Source: Nakaseomyces glabratus (Eukaryota > Ascomycota > Saccharomycetes > Saccharomycetales > Saccharomycetaceae). From it: DNA of 64,000 nucleotides. This document shows positions 63,434 to 64,000 of this stretch, one piece after another (the stretch's first letter is position 1; each line of letters opens with the position of its first letter). The notes beneath the pieces were generated by a model. That model saw only the letters and a list, made by a program, of their open reading frames with translations. It was not told the origin of the DNA and made no database searches. The DNA lies in contig NC_088958.1 of NCBI RefSeq assembly GCF_010111755.1, positions 124,001 through 188,000 of the forward strand, given 5' to 3'. The position numbers and the translations under genes were made by a program.

Positions 63434-64000
63434 TCACAAGTAGAATTTTTTCTTTTCCTTGTCCATCTCTGGTCTGTGTTCCCATTCGGTCTCTTCTTTT
63501 ATACCTCTTTGAACTCTTCTCAATTTCATTGTAAATTGTGGTCCAAGTTCTTGTAGCCCCACCTTCTCTTCATTCCTGAACACATAACGATGTCTTCTAA
63601 AAAAGATATAGTCTCTTTGATTGTGTAGTGTTATTACTTGTCTGCCTTCGAAATCTGGATTCTTTGGGAATATGGATTGGAATAATCTACCAACCGTCTT
63701 ACCAAGTCGTGTTTGGAAGTTGTTCAGAATCAGTTCTGGAATATGACTGGTTGGTTTACCATGACCCACAATTTTCTTCACTTCGACAAAAGAGCTTATC
63801 TTGAAATAGAATGATGGACCTTCAGGCAGATGCATAAATGTTAAACCAGTAACTTTTTTCTTGTTTTCATTGATGATCACAATATCAGTGAAATTTCTCT
63901 TTATACAAATGTCAGTCATCTCTTTCAATGTGATACCAAACTTTCTCTTAATAAATGTGACGTTTGGCAAAATCTCAATCAAAATATTGGCAAACTCGTA
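63434..64000 (-). CDS. RPF1: Rpf1, Brix-domain ribosome assembly factor (5' end outside window)
   Basis: Nucleolar protein for 60S subunit assembly; interacts with 27S pre-rRNA processing factors. The visible part is the C-terminal 188 codons of about 295; the frame continues past the window end. The Brix (sigma70-like) domain shows FTDIVIINENKKKVTGLTFM, GHGKPTSHIPELILNNF, LGKTVGRLFQSIFP, GRQVITLHNQRDYIFFRRHR and ELGPQFTMKLRRVQ. It ends EKKKFYL. It converges with GAR1, as YHR088W does with YHR089C. Confidence 0.96.
   Translation of the reverse strand, partial: YEFANILIEILPNVTFIKRKFGITLKEMTDICIKRNFTDIVIINENKKKVTGLTFMHLPEGPSFYFKISSFVEVKKIVGHGKPTSHIPELILNNFQTRLGKTVGRLFQSIFPKNPDFEGRQVITLHNQRDYIFFRRHRYVFRNEEKVGLQELGPQFTMKLRRVQRGIKEETEWEHRPEMDKEKKKFYL

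Noticed and set aside
1..64000. CTG-clade (CUG = Ser) yeast
   Set aside because: CTG falls at conserved leucines in YNG2, CDC8 and others, and gene order follows the Saccharomycetaceae.

Overview
The window is nuclear DNA of a budding yeast from the post-genome-duplication Saccharomycetaceae. Every confident gene has a clear Saccharomyces cerevisiae counterpart. No CDS needs an intron, tRNAs are dispersed, and CTG reads as leucine at conserved positions (for example in YNG2). Gene order, protein divergence and base composition fit the Nakaseomyces/Candida glabrata clade best, but I cannot fix the species from sequence alone. I see no transposon, LTR, centromere, telomere repeat, CRISPR array or bacterial insertion.

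Layout. (A) About 1-30,270 matches S. cerevisiae YDR292C-YDR304C in order and strand: SRP101 (cut by the window edge), SSD1, DPL1, HDA2, MHR1, SUR2, ATP5, BFR2, PRO1, CFT1, GPI11, RSC3, CPR5. (B) About 30,600-46,530 matches YDR532-YDR518: CAB1, KRE28, RBA50, SNA2, AGE1, SPS1, SPS2, URC2, FPR2, EUG1. The CAB1-KRE28 pair is flipped relative to the rest, and HLR1-QCR7-APA2 are absent. (C) About 47,800-60,190 matches YJR062C-YJR056C in reverse: NTA1, a YJR061W-like LicD protein, CBF1, PTK2, APS2, CDC8, an intron-containing tRNA-Tyr, and a YJR056C homologue. (D) About 61,100-64,000 matches YHR090C-YHR088W in reverse: YNG2, GAR1, RPF1 (cut by the edge). An unrecognised 109-residue gene lies at the B/C junction. 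tRNA-Asp and intron-containing tRNA-Ser lie at the C/D junction.

Functional groupings. Ribosome-biogenesis genes (BFR2, GAR1, RPF1) and several others carry PAC (GCGATGAGC) and RRPE (AAAATTTTT-type) promoter elements. The BFR2 promoter has three PAC copies spaced exactly 21 bp apart. ER folding genes (CPR5, FPR2, EUG1) are present; CPR5 and EUG1 end in DDEL and KDEL rather than HDEL, and both thioredoxin sites of EUG1 are CxHS. Sphingolipid genes DPL1 and SUR2 lie near each other. The sporulation genes SPS1 and SPS2 stay in tandem, and the SPS2 promoter keeps two perfect middle-sporulation elements. Mitochondrial genes MHR1 and ATP5 have Puf3-type 3'UTR elements.

The least explained stretches are the 1.6 kb gap between the YJR061W homologue and CBF1 (possible gene relic or structured RNA), a hydrophobic orphan ORF at the KRE28/RBA50 breakpoint, and the unrecognised 109-residue gene with an inverted PAC pair. 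I found no convincing new multi-gene system; the notable signals are regulatory and evolutionary.
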